Positions 1 through 7,849 of a stretch of DNA of 14,499 nt are shown one piece after another. Made by a program: the position numbers and the translations under genes. The stretch comes from DASTDY01 sp035457345 (lineage in GTDB: Bacteria > Patescibacteriota > Saccharimonadia > Saccharimonadales > EFPC-124), in NCBI GenBank assembly GCA_035457345.1, contig DATIBT010000018.1, forward strand, positions 1 to 14,499, in the 5' to 3' direction. How positions within the stretch are numbered: the stretch's first letter is position 1; every line of letters begins with the position of its first letter. The notes beneath the pieces are model-generated. The model was given only the letters and a program-made list of their open reading frames with translations. It ran no database searches and had not been told where the DNA came from.

Positions 1-984
1 CAAGCCGACCAATGTCTTATCCATAGATTGCATGCCAACATCACCGCCAGTCTGAATAACGGCGTCAAGTTGGTGGCTTTTGCCTTCGCGGATGATGTTA
101 CGGACAGCGGGCGTGGCAGTTAGAATTTCTGCAGCCGCGATGCGTCCGCCGCCTATGGCCGGAATGAGACGCTGCGAACAGATGGCCTGCAGGATGTTAG
201 CCAGCTGGCTGCGGATTTGCGGCTGCTGGTGCGGCGGGAAAACGTCTATCATGCGGTCAATGGACTGCGCAGCACTGTTAGTGTGCAACGTGGCAAATAC
301 CAAGTGACCGGTTTCGGCGATGGTAATAGCGGCGCTAATGGTCTCAAGATCGCGCATCTCGCCGATGAGGACAACATCTGGATCCTGACGAAGGCTGGAG
401 CGCAAGGCAGCACTAAAGCTGTAGGTGTCGTAGTGAACTTCACGCTGCACGACCAGTGAACGCTTTGATTTGTGCGTAAACTCAATTGGATCTTCGATGG
501 TGATAATGTGATCGGCTTTCTCTGTGTTAATTTGATCAACAAGAGCCGCCAGAGTGGTCGACTTACCAGAGCCGGTCGGGCCGGTCACTAATACTAGCCC
601 GCGTGGGTAGTTGGCAAATCCGTTCACTACAGCCGGCAGGCCTAGCTCGGCGATACTCTTAATTTCGTTGGGAATAAGGCGCAGAGCTGCAGCCAGATTA
701 CCCCGTTCATGAAAAGCGTTCACACGAAAGCGCCCAAGGTCGCCAAAGGCAAAACTAAAGTCAAACTCTTTGTCCTTTAAGAGGATCTGTTTTTGCTCAT
801 CGTCCAAAATAGCAAATACGAGAGCCTCAACTTGTTCTTCGTTAAGCGCTTCGTAGCCGGCAATGCCCGCCAAATGACCATCAATGCGCAGCATGGGCGG
901 CATGGCAACTTGCAAGTGAAGGTCAGAGGCGCGCTTTTTAATCACCTCTTCTAGCAAAATTTCGATTCGTAGTTGTTGTGCCAT
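1..984 (-). CDS. pilT: Type IV pilus retraction ATPase PilT (C-terminus cut by window edge)
   Basis: Hexameric cytoplasmic ATPase that disassembles the pilus and powers retraction, twitching and DNA uptake. 328 residues are visible and the frame stays open to the left edge; PilT proteins are usually about 340-370 residues, so only a short tail is missing. Visible: Walker A GPTGSGKST at residues 135-143, Asp box (ITIEDPIEF) near 161-169, Walker B (VVLIGEMRD) at 204-212, His box (GHLVFATLHT) at 226-235, and AVRNIIRE at 293-300. The last corresponds to the AIRNLIRE signature of retraction ATPases and separates PilT from PilB. The ATG at 984 follows an AAGGAAGG ribosome site, 15 bases after the pilB stop, so it is the last visible gene of the pilus operon. 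The family call is firm; PilT rather than the paralogue PilU is likely but not proven. Confidence 0.95.
   Translation of the reverse strand, partial: MAQQLRIEILLEEVIKKRASDLHLQVAMPPMLRIDGHLAGIAGYEALNEEQVEALVFAILDDEQKQILLKDKEFDFSFAFGDLGRFRVNAFHERGNLAAALRLIPNEIKSIAELGLPAVVNGFANYPRGLVLVTGPTGSGKSTTLAALVDQINTEKADHIITIEDPIEFTHKSKRSLVVQREVHYDTYSFSAALRSSLRQDPDVVLIGEMRDLETISAAITIAETGHLVFATLHTNSAAQSIDRMIDVFPPHQQPQIRSQLANILQAICSQRLIPAIGGGRIAAAEILTATPAVRNIIREGKSHQLDAVIQTGGDVGMQSMDKTLVGL
555..582. repeat. 28-base direct repeat, pilT copy (Walker A)
   Basis: Same 28-base string as 1776-1803 in pilB, about 1.2 kb away in the same orientation, covering the Walker A codons. Either a footprint of gene conversion between the two ATPase genes or chance plus shared codon preference. 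Confidence 0.85.
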
Positions 985-991
985 TTGCCAC

Positions 992-999
992 CCTTCCTT
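992..999 (-). promoter_or_regulatory. Ribosome binding site of pilT
   Basis: AAGGAAGG on the minus strand, 7 bases before the pilT ATG. A strong purine-rich Shine-Dalgarno sequence within the 15-base pilB-pilT gap. It fixes the pilT start and implies independent translation initiation inside the operon. Confidence 0.75.
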
Positions 1000-2796
1000 T
1001 TAGGCCATATTCGCTGCCACGCGGTTAACTTCTTCAAGTGTTGTTTGGCCTGTTAAAGCCTTGAGGTATCCGTCCTGCCGCATGGGGATCATCCCCTGCT
1101 GTACGGCTTGTTTTTGAATCTCGGCACTTGTTGCCCGCTTGATGATAAGGTTTTGGATCTCTTGCGTCACCTCCATAACCTCGTACAAACCCACCCGGCC
1201 CTTATAGCCACCAGGGGTCTGCGGCGTGTCCTTGCCCTTGACTAAAGTATAAGCTTTTTGGCCGGCGAGCGGCAAGTCTTTGTAGCCGAGGTCTGCCGAT
1301 ACACGGTGGACGAGCGTACGGTCCTTCGGCAACAAATGACCGACAGTCTCATTAATACTGGCCGTCTCCATTTCGTTAGACTTATAGGTTTCGCGATCAT
1401 CGGCCGTGCGGCGCACCAAGCGCTGGCCAATAATAACATTCACTGTGCTGGCTATAAGAAATGGCTCAATACCCATATCGAGCAAGCGTGGCAGGATGCC
1501 CGCGGCACTGTTGGTGTGTAGGGTACTAAATACTAAGTGGCCCGTGAGTGCCGCCTGGACGGCAAGGTCGGCGGTTTCGCGGTCGCGGATCTCACCCACC
1601 ATTACTACGTTCGGATCCTGACGCAGAATAGAGCGCAGACCCGCAGCGAACGTCAAACCAACATCAGTGTTCACTTGGATCTGGTTTACGCCGCTCATTT
1701 TATATTCGACTGGATCCTCAAGAGTTACGATATTAATCTTATCGCTCTTGATCTCGTTAATCAGGGCATACAAACTGGTCGACTTACCAGAGCCGGTCGG
1801 GCCAGAGGTTAGAATCATGCCATTCGGTTTTTTAATGCCGTCGCGAATCATGCGCAGCGCCCGGCCCGCGTACCCCATATCTTCCAAATTAAGTTTGGTG
1901 CCTGATTTGTCGAGTAAACGAATAACCACCTGTTCACCCCACACGACAGGGCTTATGGCGATACGCAAGTCCACATCTTTTCCACCGACGTGGATAGCAA
2001 ACTGGCCGTCCTGAGGCACGCGGTGTTCATCGATTTTAAGGTTACTGAGAATTTTAATGCGCGAAATAAGAGCTGGCTCAATACTCTTAGGAAGCTGCAT
2101 GATTTCGCGCAGCACACCGTCGATGCGGCAGCGGATCTTAAGGGCCGTCTCGAGCGGCTCAATGTGAATATCAGATGCGCGAGCACGCACTGCGTATTCC
2201 AAAATAGTACTTAGCGCACGGCTAATTGGCGAATCTTGAACCAAGGTCTTAATATCTTTTTCTGGTTTTTTTGCACCAGCCTTACCGGTAGCAGGAGCTT
2301 CCTCTGGTGCTTGGGTCGAAGCAATAGCTGCGCTCACGCCTTCAGCTAGGTTGGTATGATACTGCTCAAGTACGTGCCGGATCCCCTCTTCTGATGCCAT
2401 ATAAACTTTAATCGGATGCCCGATTTTATTTGCCAGGTAGTCCACAGCCTGCACATTGTTCGCATCGATCATAGCGACTGCTAAGCGGTTCTGTACTTCA
2501 CCCAACGGCACAGCCATGAAGTGTTCAGCGATATCACGAGGCAGCAAATCGAGCACCGCTTGCTCAATCTGAGCGTCGGTTAAATCAACATAGGGCACGC
2601 TCGATATTTGAGCAATAAGCCGGGTAATATCCTCGTTGCTGACCACTTTATTCTCGGCGAGCAAAGCAAAAAGCGGCTTGCCACCGGGCGCCATTGCCTG
2701 TTGGCGGTACGCGTTGAGCGCGTCTTCTTTAATGAGGCCCTCGCTTACGAGCAAAGCCTCTAATTTCTTTTGGTTCTCATCGGTGAGAATACTCAA
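1000..2796 (-). CDS. pilB: Type IV pilus extension ATPase PilB, TTG start, no zinc-binding cysteines
   Basis: Cytoplasmic GspE/PilB-family ATPase (598 residues) that powers pilin polymerisation. Order of parts: N-terminal GspE/MshE-type domain about 1-150; Ala/Pro/Lys-rich linker about 158-182; N2 domain with ASDIHIEP at 207-214; Walker A GPTGSGKST at 332-340; Asp box (LEDPVEY) at 359-365; Walker B (VVMVGEIRD) at 397-405; His box (GHLVFSTLHT) at 419-428; YKGRVGLYEVM at 531-541. The family's CxxC...CxxC zinc module, normally between the QRLVRR and YKGR segments, is absent: the only cysteine is C223. That stretch (about 463-530) is also longer than usual. The start is TTG: a TGA lies in frame 9 bases upstream, the next in-frame Met is residue 35, and GAGGTG precedes the TTG by 5 bases. 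It follows the 80-residue membrane protein by 22 bases and pilT follows it by 15. Confidence 0.95.
   Translation of the reverse strand: MSILTDENQKKLEALLVSEGLIKEDALNAYRQQAMAPGGKPLFALLAENKVVSNEDITRLIAQISSVPYVDLTDAQIEQAVLDLLPRDIAEHFMAVPLGEVQNRLAVAMIDANNVQAVDYLANKIGHPIKVYMASEEGIRHVLEQYHTNLAEGVSAAIASTQAPEEAPATGKAGAKKPEKDIKTLVQDSPISRALSTILEYAVRARASDIHIEPLETALKIRCRIDGVLREIMQLPKSIEPALISRIKILSNLKIDEHRVPQDGQFAIHVGGKDVDLRIAISPVVWGEQVVIRLLDKSGTKLNLEDMGYAGRALRMIRDGIKKPNGMILTSGPTGSGKSTSLYALINEIKSDKINIVTLEDPVEYKMSGVNQIQVNTDVGLTFAAGLRSILRQDPNVVMVGEIRDRETADLAVQAALTGHLVFSTLHTNSAAGILPRLLDMGIEPFLIASTVNVIIGQRLVRRTADDRETYKSNEMETASINETVGHLLPKDRTLVHRVSADLGYKDLPLAGQKAYTLVKGKDTPQTPGGYKGRVGLYEVMEVTQEIQNLIIKRATSAEIQKQAVQQGMIPMRQDGYLKALTGQTTLEEVNRVAANMA
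1776..1803. repeat. 28-base direct repeat, pilB copy (Walker A)
   Basis: Identical, base for base, to 555-582 in pilT. It encodes the shared P-loop from Gly-Pro to the Ser-Thr after Lys. All synonymous positions match, more than protein conservation requires. The flanking bases differ on both sides. Confidence 0.85.
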
Positions 2797-2801
2797 CTTC
2801 G

Positions 2802-2807
2802 CACCTC
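2802..2807 (-). promoter_or_regulatory. Ribosome binding site that decides the pilB TTG start
   Basis: GAGGTG on the minus strand, 5 bases before TTG at 2796-2794. With the in-frame TGA at 2808-2806 it leaves TTG as the only credible start for full-length PilB. A nearby ATG at 2813 is out of frame and runs into a stop after six codons. Confidence 0.7.
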
Positions 2808-2818
2808 ACTCATTGCCG

Positions 2819-3061
2819 TCAGTTTCCGAATGGCTGGTTGTTTGCTGGACTGCCGATCTGAATCACGACCGTCGGGTTAATAGCGTCTTTGTTAAAGATA
2901 CTTTTAGATGGCTGCACTATGCTACTGCTAATTTCTTCTACTTTTTCTACCTTGGTTGCCTGCTTTTGAGGCTCACCGAACAAAGCCTTGACTATGAAAA
3001 ACGAAGCAACAAGCGTAATGGAAACAATAAGCACTAACAAGGCGATGTCATTTTTTTTCAT
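2819..3061 (-). CDS. Small single-pass membrane protein of the pilus operon (unrecognised)
   Basis: 80 residues: a short basic N-terminus (MKKND), one hydrophobic segment at about 6-28, then a hydrophilic tail with charged residues (about 29-45) and a beta-prone end. N-terminal lysines before the helix suggest the tail is outside the cytoplasm. There is no cysteine, so it is not a lipoprotein. It sits between pilO and pilB, where many bacteria encode the lipoprotein PilP, and its ATG overlaps the pilO stop (ATGA), so translation is probably coupled. I infer a structural or accessory role with PilN/PilO but recognise no family. It could also be a degenerate PilP-like or minor-pilin-like protein; no prepilin cleavage motif is evident. 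Confidence 0.8.
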   Translation of the reverse strand: MKKNDIALLVLIVSITLVASFFIVKALFGEPQKQATKVEKVEEISSSIVQPSKSIFNKDAINPTVVIQIGSPANNQPFGN

Positions 3062-3804
3062 TTCACCACCTCCTGTTTTGCATTGGCACTTTTTGCGGGC
3101 TGGAAGTAGGTCACAGCATCAAACGTGGCGCGCAGATTGGCATCTGTGCCGTTCATAGTCACCCCAGTAATTTTAATGGGGCGGATGGTGCGTTCTAAGT
3201 CGTGGACCATAGTACGGATTTGTGAGTATGAGCCGCTCACTACAAAAGTAAACTTAGCTTCTTGTGGTGTAGCTGCGCTGCTACTGCTTGTTGTAGGTGA
3301 CGCAGCAGCTGCCGCACCACCCACTTCTGAAGGCACTGTTATATTCTCAATAGTGATACCCGAACGATTTAGAATTGCCTGTTGTAATGAGGTGGCCAAT
3401 GCCGCAGGATCGAGTGTTGTGGGAAGGGCATCAAGGATACTCTTGGTTGCCGTATCGTTGGGGTCAGTTTTGACGCTGGCGAGTTCTGGATTCGCAAGCA
3501 GAGCATCAACTTCCTTCTTGAGTTCGTTGGCATTGCTCACATTTTTAGTAAGCGTATCACTTGCCTTATATTTGGCGTTCAGTACCTTATTGTTGTAATC
3601 CCATTTTGAAAACATATATTGGCCAGTTGCGATACAAAAACTTACCGCTATCGCAGCAACTGCAACCCAAACAAACATATAGCGTCCTGCCAGTTCAATT
3701 TGCTGGCGTTTTTTAAGGCCGGTCAGTCGCGGCGCATCACCCTTAGATGGAACGCCTCCTGGCGCCACTGGGGCTGGAGCTTGTGGCTTTTGCTCTCCTG
3801 GCAT
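3058..3804 (-). CDS. pilO: Type IV pilus inner-membrane alignment protein PilO-like
   Basis: 248 residues in the bitopic PilO layout: Pro/Ala-rich cytoplasmic N-terminus (about 6-25), one membrane helix at about 43-63, a likely coiled coil (about 68-105), an Ala/Ser/Thr-rich low-complexity linker (about 163-181), then a beta-rich C-terminal domain with FTFVVSGSYSQIRTMVHDLE at 186-205, typical of the ferredoxin-like fold of PilO/GspM-type proteins. PilO pairs with PilN outside the membrane to link PilM to the pilus machine. Its ATG shares one base with the pilN stop (TAATG) and its own stop overlaps the next start. The call rests on domain layout and gene order more than on invariant residues. 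Confidence 0.85.
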   Translation of the reverse strand: MPGEQKPQAPAPVAPGGVPSKGDAPRLTGLKKRQQIELAGRYMFVWVAVAAIAVSFCIATGQYMFSKWDYNNKVLNAKYKASDTLTKNVSNANELKKEVDALLANPELASVKTDPNDTATKSILDALPTTLDPAALATSLQQAILNRSGITIENITVPSEVGGAAAAASPTTSSSSAATPQEAKFTFVVSGSYSQIRTMVHDLERTIRPIKITGVTMNGTDANLRATFDAVTYFQPAKSANAKQEVVK

Positions 3805-4520
3805 TACTGATCTCCTGGTTTATCGAATAGTTGCTGAGTTGGGTTCGGACTTTGAGTGACAGACTGCGTAGTGGTAATATTTGGAACACTGGCCGTCATA
3901 TCAGTATTCCTGGCATCAAACACGAGGTCTTTATATACCGTGCGAACAATAAAGCCAACGACCGGCTGTCCCGAAGAACGCGACAGGTCGGCGCTCTGCA
4001 CAAGCACTTGCTCAAAAATACTATCCGTTACCGGCTCACCTTCCCCGCCAGCCTTGAAGGTTACTTGAGCGTGCTTGAGGGTATCTACAAATACGTTGAA
4101 GGTTTCGTAGCTCTTAGAGGTTCCGGTGAATACAATAGACTTGTCTTCGGTAAGAACTTGTAGTTCGCTAAGGCTTACGTTGTTAGGTGCACTGGGATTC
4201 ATCACACTCATAAAATCGAAAAGGCGGCTGTAAATACCTTTGCTTTCATGCAAATTTGGCAAGCTGCCAAGCTGATTTTGTACGGTGAGGTATTTGTCTA
4301 TGTCGTTGATGCCTTTGAGCTGTTGCATCTTGCGGGTAATGTCGTCGGTCGCAAGCTTGACCTGTAACTGCTGGACGAAAGTGACATACACAAAGAGTAG
4401 CGCGCTTATACCGACGGCACCAATTGTTGTGAATATGGCAATTGTGATAACAAGCGCTTTGACTTTCTGTGCCTTGATGAATTCTTTCTTAAGATCTGGT
4501 AGAAGGTTTAACTGTATCAT
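3804..4520 (-). CDS. pilN: Type IV pilus assembly protein PilN-like
   Basis: 238 residues. The N-terminus IQLNLLPDLK (2-11) matches the conserved INLLP motif by which PilN binds the groove of cytoplasmic PilM. A membrane helix follows at about 22-48, then a helical stretch (about 50-85), a beta-rich domain (about 105-200) and a Thr/Pro/Gln-rich tail (about 208-238) that is longer than typical and probably disordered. The ATG overlaps the pilM stop (ATGA) and the stop overlaps the pilO start (TAATG), so the three proteins are probably made in a coupled ratio. Confidence 0.9.
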   Translation of the reverse strand: MIQLNLLPDLKKEFIKAQKVKALVITIAIFTTIGAVGISALLFVYVTFVQQLQVKLATDDITRKMQQLKGINDIDKYLTVQNQLGSLPNLHESKGIYSRLFDFMSVMNPSAPNNVSLSELQVLTEDKSIVFTGTSKSYETFNVFVDTLKHAQVTFKAGGEGEPVTDSIFEQVLVQSADLSRSSGQPVVGFIVRTVYKDLVFDARNTDMTASVPNITTTQSVTQSPNPTQQLFDKPGDQ

Positions 4521-5557
4521 ATTGTCCGCTCCGCCAAACCGACCACCACCGCAAAGTGCGGTGCCAATTGTTGCAATGTATCCCGGAGGTCGTTACCGTA
4601 ATGTACATTACCCCAAGCATTGCCAGGCATAGTTGCCAGGCCAGTTTTGGTAGCAAGGTACTCACCGAAGGCAGGGATAGTAAGTGCATAGCCAGAAAGA
4701 ATAATCGATGTAATAGGCACATTCGGATACCGTGACTGGAAGAATTTGGCAGATTTAGTCACTTCTGCCGCGAATTGTTCGAGCGTTGCGTCTAGAGACT
4801 TAAGAATTTGGCCCTCTAGCCTATCGGGGTATAAACCGAATTTAAGGATAAATTGCATAGCCTGCGCCTCGTCTATATTGAGGTTTTGCATTGCCGCCTT
4901 TACCAACGTTTGAACGCCGACAGGAATGGAACGAACCAACCGAGGGGCGCCGTCAAGCACAATGACAATGTCTGTTGTAAAATCGGCAAAGTCAACTATC
5001 ATGTGAGCATCTTTGTTTCCTGCTGGCAGCAAGGCACGTACCAGCGCCAAAGAGTCAGGCTCAAGCGCGACAACATTCAGCCCGAGACCTTCGATAAGAT
5101 CAAGTCGAGCTTCACTAAATTTATTGGCAACGCTCGCCAGGAGCACCTCGATTTTGCTTGAATCACGAAGCGATTTGCCAAGTACGGCCCAGTCCAGTTT
5201 GACTTCATCGATTGCCATAGGAATAAACTGCTCAGCCTGGTATTTAATAGTGCTAGCCAACTCTTGCGGTGGAAGATCGGGCAAATCAACAACAGTCGCA
5301 AACGTCTTATTAGATGGAATACCTGCCACAACATTCCGGGTAGAGATACCCGACTGAGCGAGTAAATTGGTAATGACCTCCCCTAACCGGCGCTGATCTT
5401 CCGGAGCATCAGATGTCGCCACTTTAATATCTACTGGCGCAGAGCCATACTTGAGCAGCGTCCAAGAATCGCCCGTTTTACCGAGCTGCACGACACGGAT
5501 CGCCGCGGTACCAATATCAAGCGCAAAGAAGTCGCCCACCGAAGAAAAAAGCTTCAT
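4517..5557 (-). CDS. pilM: Type IV pilus assembly protein PilM, actin-like ATPase
   Basis: 346 residues, a normal PilM length. PilM is a cytoplasmic FtsA/actin-like ATP-binding protein that docks on the PilN tail and couples the PilB/PilT motors to the membrane platform. Visible: phosphate-1 loop FALDIGTAAIRVVQL at 11-25; the PilM-type segment STIKYQAEQFIPM at 102-114; phosphate-2 strand MIVDFADFTTDIVIV at 186-200; and an adenosine-type motif IILSGYALTIPAFGEYL at 285-301. No membrane segment. It is the first gene of the pilM-N-O-x-B-T cluster and has its own extended -10 element just upstream. Confidence 0.95.
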   Translation of the reverse strand: MKLFSSVGDFFALDIGTAAIRVVQLGKTGDSWTLLKYGSAPVDIKVATSDAPEDQRRLGEVITNLLAQSGISTRNVVAGIPSNKTFATVVDLPDLPPQELASTIKYQAEQFIPMAIDEVKLDWAVLGKSLRDSSKIEVLLASVANKFSEARLDLIEGLGLNVVALEPDSLALVRALLPAGNKDAHMIVDFADFTTDIVIVLDGAPRLVRSIPVGVQTLVKAAMQNLNIDEAQAMQFILKFGLYPDRLEGQILKSLDATLEQFAAEVTKSAKFFQSRYPNVPITSIILSGYALTIPAFGEYLATKTGLATMPGNAWGNVHYGNDLRDTLQQLAPHFAVVVGLAERTI

Positions 5558-5567
5558 ACTGCCCTCG

Positions 5568-5576
5568 ATTATAGCA
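5568..5576 (-). promoter_or_regulatory. Extended -10 promoter element of the pilus operon
   Basis: TGCTATAAT, a full TGn extension plus a perfect TATAAT hexamer, ends 10 bases before the pilM ATG. No good -35 is seen; TTGCCG lies 19 bases upstream. Transcription would start about 3-5 bases before ATG, leaving almost no leader, although a GAGGG lies between the hexamer and ATG. It sits in the 60-base gap after the surface-protein gene, so the pilus operon may be transcribed independently of it. Confidence 0.6.
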
Positions 5577-5617
5577 TAAGCGTATTGTTACTCGGCAACC
5601 TTTTCGGAGGATTCTGT

Positions 5618-7849
5618 CTAAAAACGTGGTGGAAGATCCAACACACTTGTTGTCTCTATGCTTGAGCTTGTGGTGCTATTAAGAACACTGCGAAGATACA
5701 TCTCCGGACTAAACCTAAAGTGCTCGCCTGGTGCCTGACGCGCTGCATCAGTAGCCCCAGAAGCGCCAAAGGCACGGGCGAGATCGAGACGTGCCGCAAG
5801 CACCGCCCCATTCACCGTCAACTGATTGGCGGCGCAAGGGTGCGTCACGGTGATGGGTTCGCTCTTGGGGAAACACGTATAGAATATACCCGTTGAAGCA
5901 CCATTACCACGGGCAACAAATATACCATCCATCTGGCTAACGCCGGGCGCGACATAAATATTACCAGTTGTGATGACAAGAAGGCTTGGAATATCGTTCA
6001 CACTTGCGTAGCTTGCAGGATAAGTAAGGTTGCCGCTTATTGTTACATCACCAGTCGCGTAATACACTTGCTGGCCACCTGCGGGCATAGTACCGCTTAG
6101 CGTAAGAGCACCCCCCACCCGCCACGCGCCGCTGCCTCTGCCGGCCACATTGTAGGCACCCGCACCAATAGTGGGCGACGAGGCGTAATTTGCCGTGTAG
6201 TCATTAATACAATGAGAAGCCGCGCCATAATAACCGAGCCGTGAGGCAACTGGATCGCTATTCGAGTACGTTAGCATACGCGGGGTTGCCCCTACTGTCC
6301 CATACTGGCTAAGAACACGGCTAGCCGATCCAAAACTCGTTATCTGGCCAAGTGCAACGACTTGATATTCGCCTACGGATCCGGCCCGCGCGCCGCTCGA
6401 CAAGGTACGGCCAACCGTTGTGATTTTGGCGCTCGTATTACATGTAGGGGTCACAGCGGCGAAGCCGCCTCCCGCCCATACGTCGTTGCCCATAAACCAG
6501 CTGTATGGCGTTTTGGCAATCGTAACGCACACCTCCGCACTCGTTCTTGGACCGCCCGCATCGCTCTTTGGGTTCACCAGTAATGAACGGCAGAGACGCG
6601 AGCCAGGCGCCTGGCTGCCAACAGTAACTACTTCAGTTGCCACCGTTGTCGGGACATTTGGCTGGAATACCCTAGGGCAACTGGTACCCGGAGGGGCATA
6701 TCCCCCATCTGACGTGCGGGCAACATCCTGTTGTGGTAGCGGCGACCAACCTGGCGGACGATTATTACCGACAGGTGTACATGCAACACTAGTCGATGCT
6801 GTCAGCCCACTACTTGTTACCTGATACGTGAACGTTATTTGGTCGCCCTCAGCAGCATTAGTAGCACTGGCGGTGACCGTTGGCGTAAGGTTAAAGTCTG
6901 GGATAACGGTCGCGCAAACGGTCGGTCCACGTCCGTTACGCCCCCCTGAACTATTTGACGGATCATATCCTACCCGTTCACAAATTTGGGACCCCACAGC
7001 AGCATTAATAGGCACTGTTCTTGTGTGGTTAAATACATTCTTCTCTTGGCCTGCCGCATACGTGCCAGAGTTCGCCGGACCACCAACCGTTGCTTGGTTG
7101 GGCATATTTTGTGCCACCCAGGTGATACTCGTATCGGTGGCCGTGGGGCCGTTATTGCGCACATAGTGTCTAAACGTTATGGTGCCATTTGGTTTAACGG
7201 TTGTTGGGGAGACTGTCGTACGCCCGCTTATACTGTAATTTGCAGCATCAGGAATTGGCGCCATATTTCCCACAGGGTTGGCACATTCCCACTTTATAGC
7301 GTAAATAACGGAGCCAGAGGCGTTACGGAACGCGATGACCGGCTTCGTATCACATTCATCATAAAAGGCATCGTCGTTAGGCGACCCGCCGCCCCTTGGC
7401 CCCTGGTAGTACGTATTTATGCAGAAGCTGTAGTTAACACGCCAGCTTATGCGCCCTTGCGAGGCGGCAGCACGTACACGCGATTCCCATTCGGCAATCT
7501 GTGCAGCGGTTGGTGGCCGGTTACGGGCTGAGCCAATCATAGTCTGGATAATGAATGCAGCACCGGACTTCTCTTGGTTGTTGCCGCTGCCGTTGTTGTC
7601 TATGTCGAGCTTGGTGTATTTTATGAAATCAATAAAATCGTTGACATTGCCGTTAACACTTGGGCGTATGGCCTCGCCGCCATAATCTTGTGGTAATACA
7701 TATGTCCCCTGCGTGTCGTTGGCGTTCGTGAAATACCCGTGGTGTTCCGCGCGGCCGTACATGCCCCCGGCCGGATAGGCATATCCTGCCGCCCCAAAAC
7801 CGACCAAAAATGATCCTGCTATACCCACCAATAACAGGATTTTTTTCAT
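5618..7849 (-). CDS. Large secreted multidomain surface protein, probable adhesin (unrecognised family)
   Basis: 743 residues with a Sec signal peptide (MKK plus a hydrophobic core at 4-21, likely cleavage after A24) and no C-terminal anchor. N-terminal domain about 25-200 with C143, C166 and C189. Two tandem beta-rich modules resembling the DUF11/CARDB type follow, about 203-315 and 321-444. Each ends in the same pattern, GSxxC, then P-x-S-x-x-GG, then VCxT (C290/C312 and C420/C441), which suggests a repeated disulfide. The C-terminal region (about 446-743) starts PYSWFMGNDVWAGGGF and carries YATGDVTISGNL, TTGNIYVAPGVSQMDGIFVARG, C659/C672, LTVNGAVLAARLDLAR and FSPEMYL. From memory this module recurs in uncharacterised CPR surface proteins. 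The ATG overlaps the stop of the TPR gene (ATGA). A pilus-linked or surface adhesin role is inference; no catalytic motif is seen. Confidence 0.85.
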   Translation of the reverse strand: MKKILLLVGIAGSFLVGFGAAGYAYPAGGMYGRAEHHGYFTNANDTQGTYVLPQDYGGEAIRPSVNGNVNDFIDFIKYTKLDIDNNGSGNNQEKSGAAFIIQTMIGSARNRPPTAAQIAEWESRVRAAASQGRISWRVNYSFCINTYYQGPRGGGSPNDDAFYDECDTKPVIAFRNASGSVIYAIKWECANPVGNMAPIPDAANYSISGRTTVSPTTVKPNGTITFRHYVRNNGPTATDTSITWVAQNMPNQATVGGPANSGTYAAGQEKNVFNHTRTVPINAAVGSQICERVGYDPSNSSGGRNGRGPTVCATVIPDFNLTPTVTASATNAAEGDQITFTYQVTSSGLTASTSVACTPVGNNRPPGWSPLPQQDVARTSDGGYAPPGTSCPRVFQPNVPTTVATEVVTVGSQAPGSRLCRSLLVNPKSDAGGPRTSAEVCVTIAKTPYSWFMGNDVWAGGGFAAVTPTCNTSAKITTVGRTLSSGARAGSVGEYQVVALGQITSFGSASRVLSQYGTVGATPRMLTYSNSDPVASRLGYYGAASHCINDYTANYASSPTIGAGAYNVAGRGSGAWRVGGALTLSGTMPAGGQQVYYATGDVTISGNLTYPASYASVNDIPSLLVITTGNIYVAPGVSQMDGIFVARGNGASTGIFYTCFPKSEPITVTHPCAANQLTVNGAVLAARLDLARAFGASGATDAARQAPGEHFRFSPEMYLRSVLNSTTSSSIETTSVLDLPPRF

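Noticed and set aside
3125..3598. 157-codon plus-strand open frame opposite pilO
   Set aside because: It mirrors the Ala/Ser-rich linker of pilO and lacks any start signal; pilO has the right layout and coupled junctions.
5558..5617. Terminator between the surface-protein gene and pilM
   Set aside because: Only weak pairings and no T-run; read-through into pilM remains possible alongside the pilM promoter.
6420..7531. Long plus-strand open frames (134, 112 and 181 codons) opposite the surface-protein gene
   Set aside because: They lie antisense to a frame with a signal peptide, repeated modules and an ATGA-coupled start; their translations look compositionally random and have no ribosome site or promoter.
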